A stretch of 64,000 bases of DNA from Streptomyces sp. 2114.4. GTDB taxonomy: Bacteria; Actinomycetota; Actinomycetes; Streptomycetales; Streptomycetaceae. Location: contig NZ_FYEY01000001.1 of the NCBI RefSeq assembly GCF_900187385.1, positions 1,178,001-1,242,000 on the forward strand, given 5' to 3'. This document shows positions 8,630 to 17,987 of this stretch, in pieces. A program made the position numbers and the translations under genes. Position 1 is the stretch's first letter; each line of letters starts with the position of its first letter. Below the pieces are notes generated by a model that saw only the letters and a list, made by a program, of their open reading frames with translations, was not told the origin of the DNA and ran no database searches.

Positions 8630-9896
8630 GTGCACGCACGCGAACGGCGGGCGGCGGGAGAGGAAGCGGCGCGACGCCCCGCCGTCCGCGGACCCGAACG
8701 CCCCCGCACCCTCGCCTCAACCCCCTCCCTCCAGCGGCCGGACGCCCTGCTCGCCCTCCAACGGACAGCGGGCAACGCGGCGGTCGCCCGCGCACTGACC
8801 CCGGCGCAGGAGAACGCAAGAGATCCGCAGCACTCCCAGCGCCCCCAAAGCCCGCAGCACGCACCACACATACAGCGCTCACCCCACACGGAGCCCCTAC
8901 AGCGGTACGCGGAGGGAGCGGCCGCCCTCGGCTTCGACAAGGTCTCCACGAACGGCGGCATCGCGATCCGGGGCCGCTACGAGGCCTACGCCGACGCGGA
9001 GATGATCGCGGCCGCCGCGCGCGCTCTCGACGCTCAGGACCGGGTGGCGATCACCCTGGAGCGCGGGGCAGCGGTGCGGGTCGGCGAGCGCACCCTGTAC
9101 CGGGTGCTGCCCGTCTACAAGGACGCGGCCAGGGCGGAGGCCGCCGTACGGGCCGCGGGCCGGAACCCGGAGAGCGCCGGTCACGAGCCGGTGCGCGGGG
9201 ACAGCACGGCCCAGCGCGGCGAAAAGCACGCCGCCTACCAGCGATCCCTGACCGACCCCCCGGAAGTCAGGCGGCTCGTCGCGCTCGCCCAGCGCATCGT
9301 GACGGCACTCCGGGCACGGACCGAACCGCCGGGCCCCACGGTCGACCGCCTGCGGGCCGAAGCCATGAGGCTGGCAATGGACACGATGGGCGGCTGGCTG
9401 GGTGGCCGCGCGGTTCCCCTACCCGGAACGTGCCGGCCGGGAGGGGCTGACCGACCTCGCGGTCCTCATGCCGGGCCTGACCGCCGACTTCCTCTCCGGC
9501 CTCCCCGCGGTCGAGAACCAGGAGGCCGTCGTGCACGAGCTGCTGATCACCCTCCCCAACGACTGCCAGGCGGCCGCGGCGCAGCTCATCGGCAGGCCTG
9601 CGGACGGCGGCCTCAGCGTGCGGCGCCCCGCACCCGCCGTGGGCGGGAACCACTTCGTCGACCTGACCGGAGCGGCCCAGGACGGCTGGGCGAACCACTT
9701 CGCCTCCGTGATTCTGCGCGACGGCGACGACACCCTCACCTACGAGGCGGCCGCCGACCGCGCCAGTGCGCTGCAGCACGGCAAGTCCCTCGGCTACTTC
9801 GCGCTGTACGGCCGGGCCGGGACCGACCAGTCCTTCGACACGACCATCCGCGCCCAGAACCAGGCCTACGCGGAGCGGTCGGCGTCCGCCACATGA
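8630..9896 (+). pseudogene. Candidate CIS effector with LQRTAGNAAV motif, frameshifted
   Basis: The start is taken as GTG 8630, with GGAG 5 bases upstream. Residues 41-52 read LALQRTAGNAAV. This motif recurs at the N-terminus of proteins linked to extracellular-type CIS, many of them DUF4157 proteins. It is followed by a disordered Gln/Pro/His stretch with IQRS and LQRY. From about residue 95 the protein is ordered. At 9398-9402, in a TGGCTGGGTGGCC context, the frame must shift by one base. Before it lies MDTMGGWL and after it VAARFPYPER, continuing to a stop at 9896. The distal part contains NDCQAAA and, further on, GWANHFASVILRDG...TYE. This Cys/His arrangement suggests a papain-like or transglutaminase-like fold. 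The shift could be a mutation, a sequencing error or a real recoding event. Without it the product ends in nonsense at 9901. Confidence 0.65.
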
Positions 9897-10405
9897 CCTA
9901 ACGGGCAGCGCGCTCTGCCCCCGACGGGGCCCGTTCGTCTCTACAGCCCGGCCCGCCCATGGGACAGGGTCGGGAGAGTAGAGCGCAGAAGTGCATCAGC
10001 GGTGAGGGGGAGGTACGTCATGCGGGCGAAGGACCGGCAGCCCGGCTCGGGGAGCGGCCGAGCACAGGCGCCGCGCGCCACGCGCACCACGCCCTCCCCC
10101 GCTGGTGACGCGGCCCGCCTGGCCGCGGCCGGCGAGGCCGGGCGCCTCGCCCCGGAGGCGACCGCCGCCCGCCAACGGGCCGTGGGATACGCGGCGTTCT
10201 CGGCCGCCCCGGCCCCCCGGGAGCAGTACCGGCACGGCCCGGCCTGCGGCCACACCGCGCCCCCGCCCGTACTGCGCTCCACTCCGCCTTCGAGTACGCG
10301 ATGCCCCGACTTCCCTCGCCCCCACAGGGCAGGCCCTCGCGTCGCCGAGCCACCACCGTAGAAAAGGCCACCAGGCCGAGTACCACTTCCAGGGAGTAAC
10401 AGAAC
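9897..10405. other. Region upstream of the sheath gene
   Basis: About 510 bp between the candidate effector and the sheath gene. Apart from one weak small open frame, listed separately, no gene is recognised. It probably carries the promoter of the structural operon. Confidence 0.35.
10020..10361 (+). CDS. Small Ala/Pro/Arg-rich hypothetical protein (doubtful)
   Basis: A 113-residue frame starting at ATG 10020, preceded by GAGGGGGAGG about 6 bases upstream, which favours translation. The sequence is low-complexity (GDAARLAAAGEAGRLAPEATAARQRAVGYAAF) and has no recognisable fold. It becomes Pro/Arg-rich at the end. It may be a small CIS-associated protein or a chance frame in GC-rich DNA. Confidence 0.3.
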   Translation: MRAKDRQPGSGSGRAQAPRATRTTPSPAGDAARLAAAGEAGRLAPEATAARQRAVGYAAFSAAPAPREQYRHGPACGHTAPPPVLRSTPPSSTRCPDFPRPHRAGPRVAEPPP

Positions 10406-11983
10406 ATGCCCACCTACCTGTCCCCCGGCGTCTACGTCGAGGAAGTCGCCAGCGGATCGCGGCCCATCGAAGGGGTCGGGACGTCGGTGGCGGCCTTCGT
10501 CGGCCTGGCGCCCACCGGCCCGCTCAACGAGCCGACACTGGTGACGAACTGGTCCCAGTACGTGGCCGCCTTCGGTGAGTTCACGGACGGGTACTACCTC
10601 GCGCACTCCGTGTACGGGTTCTTCAACAACGGCGGAACGGCCGCGTATGTGGTGCGGGTCGGCGGGTCCGACGATGGAGAGCCGCAGGCCACCGTGGCAA
10701 GCGAGGCGCCCAAGGCGCTGACGGCCGGGGAGCCGACCACGCTCGGAACCTTCAAGGTCGCGGCGATCACGGCTGGTTCCGCGGGCGCCGGGGCGCTCAC
10801 CGTCGAGGTACAGGACGTCGAGGGCGAGGGCAGCGCCGACCGGTTCAAGCTGGTCGTCAAGGACGGCGACAAAGTCGTCGAGAGCTTTGACGCCAGCGCG
10901 AAGAAGAGCTCGCGGAACTTCGTCGTCACGCAGGTGAAGCAGCGGTCCAAGACGATCGTCGTCGAAGAGGCCGCACCGGCCGGGCAGTTGGCCAAGCCGG
11001 ACGCACAGAGCGTCACGCTGGCCCCGCCCGCCCCGGCGCCCACCGTCCCCGCCACACCCGCCGCGGGCGAGCGGCTGGCCTCCGGCCAGTTCATCGGCGA
11101 CTCCGCCGACCGCACCGGCTTCGGCGGCCTGGAGGCGCTGGACGAGGTCAACATGGTGGCCGTCCCGGACCTGATGGCCGCCTACCAGCAGGGTCTGATC
11201 GACCTGGAGCAGGTCAAGGCCGTCCAGCTGGGCCTGGTCGCGCACTGCGAGCTGATGGGCGACCGGATGGCGGTCCTGGACCCGCCGCCGGCGCTCAACG
11301 CGCGCGACATCCGCAAGTGGCGCCAGGAGGTCGCGGGCTACGACTCCCGCTACGCCGCGCTCTACTACCCGTGGATCAAGGCCTTCGACCCGGCGACGGG
11401 CCAGACCCGCACCATTCCGCCGTCCGGTCACATGGCCGGTGTGTGGGCCCGTAACGACTCCGAGCGTGGCGTTCACAAGGCCCCGGCCAACGAAATCGTC
11501 CGCGGTGCGGTCGACTTGGAGCTGCAGATCACCCGCGGTGAGCAGGACCTGCTCAACCCGGTCGGGGTGAACTGCATCCGCGCCTTCCCCGGACGCGGCA
11601 TCCGGGTGTGGGGCGCGCGGACCCTGGCCTCCGACCCGGCCTGGCGCTACCTGAACGTACGGCGCTACTTCAACTACCTGGAGGAGTCGATTCTCATCGG
11701 CACCCAGTGGGTGGTGTTCGAGCCGAACGACGAGGCGCTGTGGGCCCGCATCCGGCGCAATATCTCGGCGTTCCTGGTGAACGAGTGGCGCTCGGGCGCC
11801 CTGTTCGGACAGCGGCCCGAGGACGCGTTCTACGTGAAGTGTGACGCGGAGACGAACCCTGTCGAGTCCGTCGACCTGGGCCGCGTGGTGTGCGAGATCG
11901 GCATCGCACCGGTCAAGCCCGCCGAGTTCGTGGTCTTCCGGCTGGCCCAGTTCTCGGGCGGTGGCGGGGAGTTGGAGGAGTAG
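10406..11983 (+). CDS. CIS contractile sheath protein (phage tail sheath family)
   Basis: A 525-residue sheath subunit. The N-terminus YLSPGVYVEEV is the classic phage tail sheath signature, and the C-terminal half has the conserved NCIRAFPGRGIRVWGARTL and YFNYLEESI blocks. Residues ~95-230 form a variable insert with a Pro/Ala stretch (LAPPAPAPTVPATPAAG). Many subunits would stack around the inner tube and contract to drive injection. The start is ATG 10406, with AGGGAG upstream. It is the first gene of the structural run. The tube protein follows after a 121-bp gap containing a run of T/C-rich repeats. Confidence 0.93.
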   Translation: MPTYLSPGVYVEEVASGSRPIEGVGTSVAAFVGLAPTGPLNEPTLVTNWSQYVAAFGEFTDGYYLAHSVYGFFNNGGTAAYVVRVGGSDDGEPQATVASEAPKALTAGEPTTLGTFKVAAITAGSAGAGALTVEVQDVEGEGSADRFKLVVKDGDKVVESFDASAKKSSRNFVVTQVKQRSKTIVVEEAAPAGQLAKPDAQSVTLAPPAPAPTVPATPAAGERLASGQFIGDSADRTGFGGLEALDEVNMVAVPDLMAAYQQGLIDLEQVKAVQLGLVAHCELMGDRMAVLDPPPALNARDIRKWRQEVAGYDSRYAALYYPWIKAFDPATGQTRTIPPSGHMAGVWARNDSERGVHKAPANEIVRGAVDLELQITRGEQDLLNPVGVNCIRAFPGRGIRVWGARTLASDPAWRYLNVRRYFNYLEESILIGTQWVVFEPNDEALWARIRRNISAFLVNEWRSGALFGQRPEDAFYVKCDAETNPVESVDLGRVVCEIGIAPVKPAEFVVFRLAQFSGGGGELEE

Positions 11984-12104
11984 TAGCAGTAGCGGCAGCG
12001 GCAGATCTGCTCGCAGCCCCCTTTCTTTCTCCATTTCCTTTTCCTTCTCCTTCTCCTCTCCCTTCCCCACCCGTACAGAGTTACTTCAACAGGAGTGAAC
12101 CGCC

Positions 12105-12548
12105 TTGTCCCTTCAGCCCGGTGATGCCCTCACCTCACACAATTTCGGCCTGCAGATCGACGGCGTGATGGTCGAATATCTGCAGGAGGTCAGCGGCCTG
12201 ACCATGGAGCAGGACGTCATCGAATACCAGCAGGTCTCGGCGGACGGAAAGCCCGTGGTCAAGAAGATGCCCGGCACGAAGAAGGCCGGCGAATGCACGG
12301 TGACGCGCGGTATGACGCAGAGCGGCGCATTCAGCGAGTGGATCAACAAGTCCATCGCGGGCGACATGGGTTCGGCCCGTAAGAACGCCACCATCATGAT
12401 GATGGACTACCAGAACAACCCCGTGAAGCGTTACAACATGCGCAACGCCTGGTGCAGCAAGGTGGAGACCAGCGGGGTCAAGGCGGGCGACGCCGCCGCG
12501 CTGACCGAGCAGGTCACCATCGTCTTCGAAGAGCTGGTCATCGAGTAA
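12105..12548 (+). CDS. CIS inner tube protein (phage T4 gp19-like)
   Basis: A 147-residue tail-tube protein with a TTG start at 12105 and AGGAG at 12091-12095. The features QIDGVMVEYLQEVSGLTMEQDVIEYQQ and the C-terminal EQVTIVFEELVIE match the gp19/Hcp-like tube fold of CIS particles. It would polymerise as the inner tube within the sheath. Its stop codon overlaps the start of the next gene by one base, indicating translational coupling. Confidence 0.92.
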   Translation: MSLQPGDALTSHNFGLQIDGVMVEYLQEVSGLTMEQDVIEYQQVSADGKPVVKKMPGTKKAGECTVTRGMTQSGAFSEWINKSIAGDMGSARKNATIMMMDYQNNPVKRYNMRNAWCSKVETSGVKAGDAAALTEQVTIVFEELVIE

Positions 12549-12961
12549 TGCGGCGCGACGGCCCGGCGGGGGCACCTCAGCAGCGTGAGACCTTGCGTAC
12601 GGAATTCGAGTTCGAGTTGCCGCGCGGGTTCGTGGACGAGTCCGGGACCGTCCACCGCAACGGCGCGATGCGGCTCGCGACGGCACGGGACGAGCTGATC
12701 CCGCTGCGGGATGTGCGCGTGCGCGAGAACCCGGCGTATCTGTCGGTCGTGCTGCTGGGCCGGGTCATCACCCGGCTCGGCACGCTCGCCTCCGTGCACG
12801 ACGGGACGGTGGAGAACATGTTCGCCTCCGACCTGGCCTTTCTGCAGGACTTCTACCGGCAGATCAATGCGGAGGGCCACACGCGCGCCGCGGTGTCCTG
12901 CCCGCACTGCGAGGAGCCCTTCGAAGTGGAACTGGCCGGGAGCCGCCTGGGGGAATCGTGA
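12548..12961 (+). CDS. CIS assembly protein (small, Cys pair near C-terminus)
   Basis: A 137-residue protein whose ATG at 12548 overlaps the tube gene stop (TAATG). The body (FEFELPRGFVDESGTVHRNGAMRLATARDE, IPLRDVRVRENPAYLSVVLLGRVIT) is typical of phage tail assembly proteins that follow the tube gene. They are thought to act as tape-measure or tube chaperones. A single CPHC motif near the end could bind a metal with a partner, but no second Cys pair is present. The downstream gene starts inside its stop codon (GTGA). Confidence 0.8.
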   Translation: MRRDGPAGAPQQRETLRTEFEFELPRGFVDESGTVHRNGAMRLATARDELIPLRDVRVRENPAYLSVVLLGRVITRLGTLASVHDGTVENMFASDLAFLQDFYRQINAEGHTRAAVSCPHCEEPFEVELAGSRLGES

Positions 12962-13116
12962 CGTACGCGACCGGGCGTATCGAGGAGGAAGTCGCCTACC
13001 TCGCCTACCACTTCCACTGGGGCATCGACGACATCCTCGACCTCGAACACGCCGACCGGCGCGCGTACGTGTCACAGATCGCCGCCCTGGTGGAGCGGGC
13101 TGAAGGGAAGCAGTGA
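12958..13116 (+). CDS. Very small CIS protein (DUF6760-like)
   Basis: A 52-residue protein starting at GTG 12958 and overlapping the previous stop. It reads MTYATGRIEEEVAYLAYHF, then HWGIDDILDLEHADRR and a short helical tail. This short helical protein with a conserved Tyr/His/Trp core lies directly after the assembly protein, as the DUF6760-type gene does in Streptomyces CIS loci. By position it resembles the second product of tail-chaperone pairs, which is inference. Translation is coupled on both sides. Confidence 0.75.
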   Translation: MTYATGRIEEEVAYLAYHFHWGIDDILDLEHADRRAYVSQIAALVERAEGKQ

Positions 13117-13122
13117 CGGAGG

Positions 13123-16100
13123 ATGGGGTTGTTCGGGTGGCGTCGGGGGGCGCGGGGCGCGCAGGGTACGCAGCGGCGTGCGCAGCGTGCACGGGGGCCT
13201 GAGGTCGGGGCGGCTGCGGAGGCTTCCGCCGGGGGCGCGGACGGTGGCAGCGGTGGCGGAGGCGACGGTGGCTGGTCCGCCGTGCCCCCCATCCAGCGGG
13301 TCCTGGGGGCGCCCGGCACGGTTGCGGAGGCCGGCTTCGCCGCGTCGCTGAGCGCGCACCGCAACCCCTCCTTCGGCGGGGAGCTGGGGCATGACGTACG
13401 CGCCTCGGCTCCCGGTGGTGTGCTGCGCGATGCGTTGGTGCCCGTCGCGGGCCGTCCCGTCGACCTCGGGCTGCCGATTCAGCGGCTTCCGGTCGCGGGC
13501 CGGGTGGACGAGGGCGAGGACGGAAGCGCGGGGGCGGCCTCCTGGTTCGCTGCCGCGTCGGGGGCGGGCGCGGGGCGAGCTGCCGGCGTGAGCCAGGGTG
13601 TGGGCTCGGGGCAAGGTGTCGGGGTGCGGTCCGGGGCTCATGCTGGGCAGTCCGGGGGTGCGGTGCGTCCCGGGGCCCGGGGGGCGGTACGTCCCGTGAC
13701 CCGGGGTGCGGTACGTCCGGAAGGCAAGGGTGTGGCACGTACGGAAACCCGGGGTGCGGCACCTGCTGAGCCCCCGGGTGCGGCACCTTCGGAGACCGGG
13801 GGCGTGACACGTCCTGCGCGCCGGGGTGCCGGTGCCGTACAGCGGTCGGCCTCGCCGAGTGGCGTGCCGCGTACCCCGACGACTGCCTCGCGCACGCCTC
13901 GTCAGCCGTCTTCGGGAGGCGGGGCGTCGGCCGCGGCCCCGCGGAACGATGCACCGGGTGCAGGATCGGTCATCCCGCCGGGCACGTCTCCGGTCGCTTC
14001 GGCGGCCGGGCCGTCGGCCGTCACGACACCTGTCCGGTCCTCTGCCCTGCCACCTGCTGTGCCACCTGCTCTGCCACCTGCCCGGTCGTCAGCTCTGCCG
14101 TCCGTCACACCGTCCAGCAGGCCGTCCAGCACGCCGTCTGTCACGCCGTCTGGCCCCCTGCGGGAGGAAGCCGCTCGCTCCGCTTCGCGTGGGGCGAGGG
14201 CGGCTGCCCTTCCCTCAGCGATGCCCGTCGCCATGCCCGTACAAAGGGCTGCCGGGGTGCGGTCCCCGCTCACCTCGGCGGGCAGGGTCGCCATGCCGCC
14301 GCGGAGGCTGCGGACAGCCTCCTCGTCGCATAGGGGGAACAGCGGCACCGCCCCCTCCGCTTCCCCCGCCTCCTCGACAACCGACGCTCCTGTGTCACGC
14401 ACCGAAGCAGCAGCGCCGACACCGGCAGCGGCACCGGCAGCGACGCCCACCACGAGGTCCGAAGCGGCGCCGCCCCCTGTTTCCTCCCCTTCCCCTCGTG
14501 CCTCTACCGCAGAGCCGACGGGCGAGGGGGCGGCACCGGCCACCGCATCCGTACGACCCAATGTGCCCCAACGAGCCATACAGCGGCGAGCTGTTGGCCC
14601 GGCCCGGCCTGGTGCCTCGAACCAGGGCAGCGCACCGGAGGACAACGCTCTGAGCAAGGGCTCGGCACCCGGCGCCGCCCCGGCGTCTGGCGGTGCCCCG
14701 GCGTCTGGCGGTGCCCCGGCGTCTGGCGGTGCCCCGGCCTCGCCGGCTCCGGGTACACCAACCAGCGCGAGCCCCGCCCTCACTCCACGACCACCGGTCT
14801 CGTCTACCTCCTCGTCCGGGAACACACGCCCGCATGCGGACTCCAACACCAGCGACCACCCGGCCCAGAGGCCGGGCCCGAGGTCGTCCGCGGGCCCCTC
14901 CACGAGCTCCGGCGACCGGACGCACCAGCCGGTCCAACGGGCAGTTGAACAACCCGCCCAGCGGCCCGCGCGGCGGTCTAACGGAAGGGGTGGCCAGCGC
15001 CTGGGACTTGGTGCTCCGCTGATCCTGACTGCGGACTCCGGTGGCCCGGTCACGGACGTGCCGGTTGCGGCCGACGCACAGCCGGTCCAGCCTCCGGCCG
15101 AAGACCGTCGTACGCCTGGCCCTGTTCAGCCCTCGACACCCATGGCCCCACGCAAGCCACTCATCGGCGCACCCGTCGAGTCCACCGCGATCCGACGCCA
15201 GGATGCTGCCCCGACGCCTTCGCCTTCGCCTTCGCCTACAGGGACAACGGCGCCGACGACGGCTCAAACACCGCCCCCTGCCCCTGCCCCTGCCCCTGCC
15301 CCGACAACGGCCCACACTCCGAACTCGACGCCGACCCCAGCACCGACGACTACAGCCTCGACCCCAGCCCCAGCCCCAACCACCGCCCGGGCCAAGGTGC
15401 AGCGTTCCGTGGCGCCCACCGAACTCTCCTCAGCCGTAAGCCCGTTGACGACGACACGTACATCGGAAAGGCGTACGCCGGAGACCGGCGCCCCGGAATC
15501 CCGTACGGCGGAGCCCCACCCCTGGGAATTCCGTACGCCGACGCATCGAGCGCTGACGGCCGGCGCCCCCGCTCCACTCGCCGCCCGGCGAGCGCCGCTC
15601 GCGTCGGCACGTGCACTGGACCCGTCTGCCTGGCAACGGTCCACAGGGCAGGCGGCGCCGCAGTCCGCCGGCCCCGCAGCGGTACAGCGGTCGAGCCCGC
15701 AGCCCACACCGGCCGTAGCCCTACGCCCCGTAGCGAGCACAGTCGACACGACGGTCACAACAAGCCCAGCGGGCACGGCAGGCACGACAGGCATGGCAGG
15801 CACGACGAGCGCAGTGCGCACGGTCACCACGGCGGGCACGGTCGCCACAGCAGACACAGACAGCACAGCAGACACGGCAGGCACAGTCGGCACAGCAAGC
15901 GCAAGGAGACCGGCGCACCGACGAGCGAGCGTCCCAGTAGTCCCCCTACAGAAGTCGGCCCAGACACCGATGGCGGCACGGACACCGGCGTCGGCACTGC
16001 CCCCGGGACCGGCACCAGCAGTGCCCCCGCCGGCCCCGGCACGGCCCCCTGGCCACCCGCTCACCCCACCGCGTACGGTCCGGACCGCCCCCACCGTCCC

Positions 16101-16554
16101 CGGCATGCCCATGGTGCAGCGTGCACCCACCGCTCCCGGGGCTCGGGCCTCGGCCGCGACCCCGAATCCTGCTCCACCCCACGCCCCTGCCCCGGCTCCG
16201 GCTCCGGCTCCGGCCGCGGCTCGGGCCCCGGCTCCTCGCTCCCTCGCACCGCCCGTCCTCCCCCGCCCCGCGCCGTCCGCACCACCCCCCGGCCCCACCC
16301 CTGCAGGAGCCCCCCGACCGATCCAGCGCGCCGCGGGCCCCTCCGCAGCCGCCCCCACACCGCCCACACCCGCCGGAGCCGCCCCAACCGCCCCGTCCAC
16401 CCCTGCCGCCCCCACCAGCCCAGCCGACCCCACCGACCCCGCCGCCCTGGACGCCCTCGCCCGCCGGCTCGTAGCGCCTCTCTCACGGCTGCTCCGCGCC
16501 GAGTTGCGCGGCGACCGCGAGCGCATCGGCCGACTACGCGATCACGGCCGCTGA
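13123..16554 (+). CDS. Giant disordered Pro/Ala/Thr-rich CIS protein with repeated [IV]QR motifs
   Basis: A 1143-residue protein starting at ATG 13123, after ACGGAGG. Almost the whole length is low-complexity (Pro, Ala, Thr, Ser, Gly). About ten short (I/V)QR motifs are scattered through it: PPIQRVL, LPIQRLP, VQRSASPS, VQRAAGV, AIQRRAV, PVQRAVE, VQRSVAP, AVQRSSP, MVQRAPT and PIQRAAG. The last ~40 residues are again ordered and basic/acidic (LDALARRLVAPLSRLLRAELRGDRERIGRLRDHG). No signal peptide or transmembrane segment is seen. It lies between the small assembly proteins and the second tube-type protein. This is where other systems place a tape measure or internal scaffold, but helical tape-measure character is missing. 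The role is unknown. Confidence 0.75.
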   Translation: MGLFGWRRGARGAQGTQRRAQRARGPEVGAAAEASAGGADGGSGGGGDGGWSAVPPIQRVLGAPGTVAEAGFAASLSAHRNPSFGGELGHDVRASAPGGVLRDALVPVAGRPVDLGLPIQRLPVAGRVDEGEDGSAGAASWFAAASGAGAGRAAGVSQGVGSGQGVGVRSGAHAGQSGGAVRPGARGAVRPVTRGAVRPEGKGVARTETRGAAPAEPPGAAPSETGGVTRPARRGAGAVQRSASPSGVPRTPTTASRTPRQPSSGGGASAAAPRNDAPGAGSVIPPGTSPVASAAGPSAVTTPVRSSALPPAVPPALPPARSSALPSVTPSSRPSSTPSVTPSGPLREEAARSASRGARAAALPSAMPVAMPVQRAAGVRSPLTSAGRVAMPPRRLRTASSSHRGNSGTAPSASPASSTTDAPVSRTEAAAPTPAAAPAATPTTRSEAAPPPVSSPSPRASTAEPTGEGAAPATASVRPNVPQRAIQRRAVGPARPGASNQGSAPEDNALSKGSAPGAAPASGGAPASGGAPASGGAPASPAPGTPTSASPALTPRPPVSSTSSSGNTRPHADSNTSDHPAQRPGPRSSAGPSTSSGDRTHQPVQRAVEQPAQRPARRSNGRGGQRLGLGAPLILTADSGGPVTDVPVAADAQPVQPPAEDRRTPGPVQPSTPMAPRKPLIGAPVESTAIRRQDAAPTPSPSPSPTGTTAPTTAQTPPPAPAPAPAPTTAHTPNSTPTPAPTTTASTPAPAPTTARAKVQRSVAPTELSSAVSPLTTTRTSERRTPETGAPESRTAEPHPWEFRTPTHRALTAGAPAPLAARRAPLASARALDPSAWQRSTGQAAPQSAGPAAVQRSSPQPTPAVALRPVASTVDTTVTTSPAGTAGTTGMAGTTSAVRTVTTAGTVATADTDSTADTAGTVGTASARRPAHRRASVPVVPLQKSAQTPMAARTPASALPPGPAPAVPPPAPARPPGHPLTPPRTVRTAPTVPGMPMVQRAPTAPGARASAATPNPAPPHAPAPAPAPAPAAARAPAPRSLAPPVLPRPAPSAPPPGPTPAGAPRPIQRAAGPSAAAPTPPTPAGAAPTAPSTPAAPTSPADPTDPAALDALARRLVAPLSRLLRAELRGDRERIGRLRDHGR

Positions 16555-16677
16555 CCCTCACCCGTCCGGCCCGCCCGTCCCACACCCCCCGCCCGCCCGC
16601 TCACACCCGCACGCACCCGCCCACGCGCCCCTCCAGCCCCGCCCCACCACACCACCCCACCTGAAAGACCACCCACC

Positions 16678-17115
16678 ATGCCCCAGGCCCTGGACCCCGG
16701 TTCCACCGTCTTCTTCAAGCTGACCATCGACGGCCAGGACCTCGGCCTGTTCAACGGCTGCGACGGCCTGGCCTCCGAGGTCGAGGTGGAGCAGCGGCAG
16801 GAGGGCGGCAACAACGGTTTCGTCTGGCAGTTGCCCACCCGCGTGACGTTCTCCACCATCCGTCTCACCCGCCCCCTCACCGCCGACACCTCCCGGGTGG
16901 CCGCCTGGATCTCGTCGCTCGCCACCGGCATCAGCAGGCCCACCGCCCAGATCGCCGCGCTCCGCGCCGACGGCTCGGTCGTCGCGCAGTGGGGCCTGGT
17001 GGAGGTGCTGCCCGTGCGCTGGCAGGGGCCGAGTCTGGATCCGGCCAGCCCGGCCGTGGCGACCGAGACGCTGGAGATCGCCCACCACGGGTTCACCGAC
17101 GCGGGAGGTGCCTGA
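16678..17115 (+). CDS. Second CIS tube/adaptor protein (phage tail protein family)
   Basis: A 145-residue protein starting at ATG 16678. The gp19-like pattern FKLTIDGQDLGLFNGCDGLASEVEVEQRQEGG and the C-terminal ATETLEIAHHGF identify a tube-fold protein. It is clearly different from the main tube protein. Paralogues in this position usually form the tube initiator rings at the baseplate. Its end overlaps or abuts the LysM protein gene. Confidence 0.88.
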   Translation: MPQALDPGSTVFFKLTIDGQDLGLFNGCDGLASEVEVEQRQEGGNNGFVWQLPTRVTFSTIRLTRPLTADTSRVAAWISSLATGISRPTAQIAALRADGSVVAQWGLVEVLPVRWQGPSLDPASPAVATETLEIAHHGFTDAGGA

Positions 17116-17116
17116 G

Positions 17117-17971
17117 GTGGCCGCACCGACCGGCGGGAAGGCGGGCGCCAGCCTCGTACGGGCCGCGCTGGCGATCCATCAGCCCCCCACCGACCTCGGC
17201 GGTTCCATGGGCGGCCGCATCGGCGAGGTGGAGTTCCAGTTCAATCCGACCCAGTTGCAACTCGGACGGGAGGCAGAGTGGCGCACCCAGGCCGCGGTCG
17301 CCTATATGCGGGGTGCACCGCCCAAGTTCACCGGCACCCGGCCCGCCACGCTCCAGCTGGAGGTGTTCCTGGACGCCTCCGGCACCCCGAATTCCGGGAA
17401 GGTGCAGAAGCAGGTCGAACTGCTGCTGTCCTGCTGCGAGGTGACGGCACAGAGCGTCAATTCCAAGCGTCCTTCGCCGCCTTGGGTGCGGTTTTCCTGG
17501 GGGTCATTCAACACGGTCCAGTTCGTGGCGTACGTGACCAGCGTCAACGCCACGTACACCCTCTTCAACCCCACCGGCGAGCCGATCCGCGCCACCTGCG
17601 CCCTGTCCCTCACCGAGGTGGCCATGCCCACCAAGGGGCAGAACCCCACCTCCGGCGCGCTCTCCGCACGCCGGATCCACCGCACGGTCGCGGGTGACTC
17701 GCTCGCCTCGCTGGCCTGGCGGGAGTACGGGGACGCGACCCGCTGGCGGCTGATCGCGGAGGCGAACGAGATCGACGATCCGATGCGGCTCCGGCCGGGC
17801 ACGGAGCTGCTGCTGCCCGCCGCCGACGAGGCCCCTCCCGAAGGCTCTCCCGAAGGCCGGTCCGAGGACCGGTCCGAAGCCCGGCCCACAGGCGGCTCAC
17901 CGAGCCGTCCCGCGCACAGTCCCACCGGCCACCCCACCGGTCGCCCGACAACCCAGGAGGCCGCCCGATGA
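17117..17971 (+). CDS. LysM-containing CIS baseplate protein
   Basis: About 284 residues, starting at GTG 17117. A GTG at 17108 is also in frame but would place GGGAGG inside the start. The N-terminal ~180 residues are an adaptor domain (IGEVEFQFNPTQLQLGRE, FTGTRPATLQLEVFLD). A LysM-like module follows (HRTVAGDSLASLAWREYGDATRWRLIAEANEIDDP, RLRPGTELLLP). A disordered tail rich in Pro, Gly, Ser and Thr closes the protein. In phages and CIS, gp53/LysM-type proteins link the tube initiator to the spike. The LysM fold here is thought to be structural rather than for cell-wall binding. Confidence 0.87.
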   Translation: MAAPTGGKAGASLVRAALAIHQPPTDLGGSMGGRIGEVEFQFNPTQLQLGREAEWRTQAAVAYMRGAPPKFTGTRPATLQLEVFLDASGTPNSGKVQKQVELLLSCCEVTAQSVNSKRPSPPWVRFSWGSFNTVQFVAYVTSVNATYTLFNPTGEPIRATCALSLTEVAMPTKGQNPTSGALSARRIHRTVAGDSLASLAWREYGDATRWRLIAEANEIDDPMRLRPGTELLLPAADEAPPEGSPEGRSEDRSEARPTGGSPSRPAHSPTGHPTGRPTTQEAAR

Positions 17972-17987
17972 CCAGCGAGAACATCCG

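Noticed and set aside
9941..12070. 709-residue open frame on the minus strand
   Set aside because: Antisense to the sheath gene, which has strong family similarity.
15721..15918. Cys/Arg-rich small frame on the minus strand resembling a cysteine-rich peptide
   Set aside because: It is antisense to a simple (Ala/Gly/Thr) repeat in the long disordered protein. The Cys codons arise from GCA/ACG repeats.
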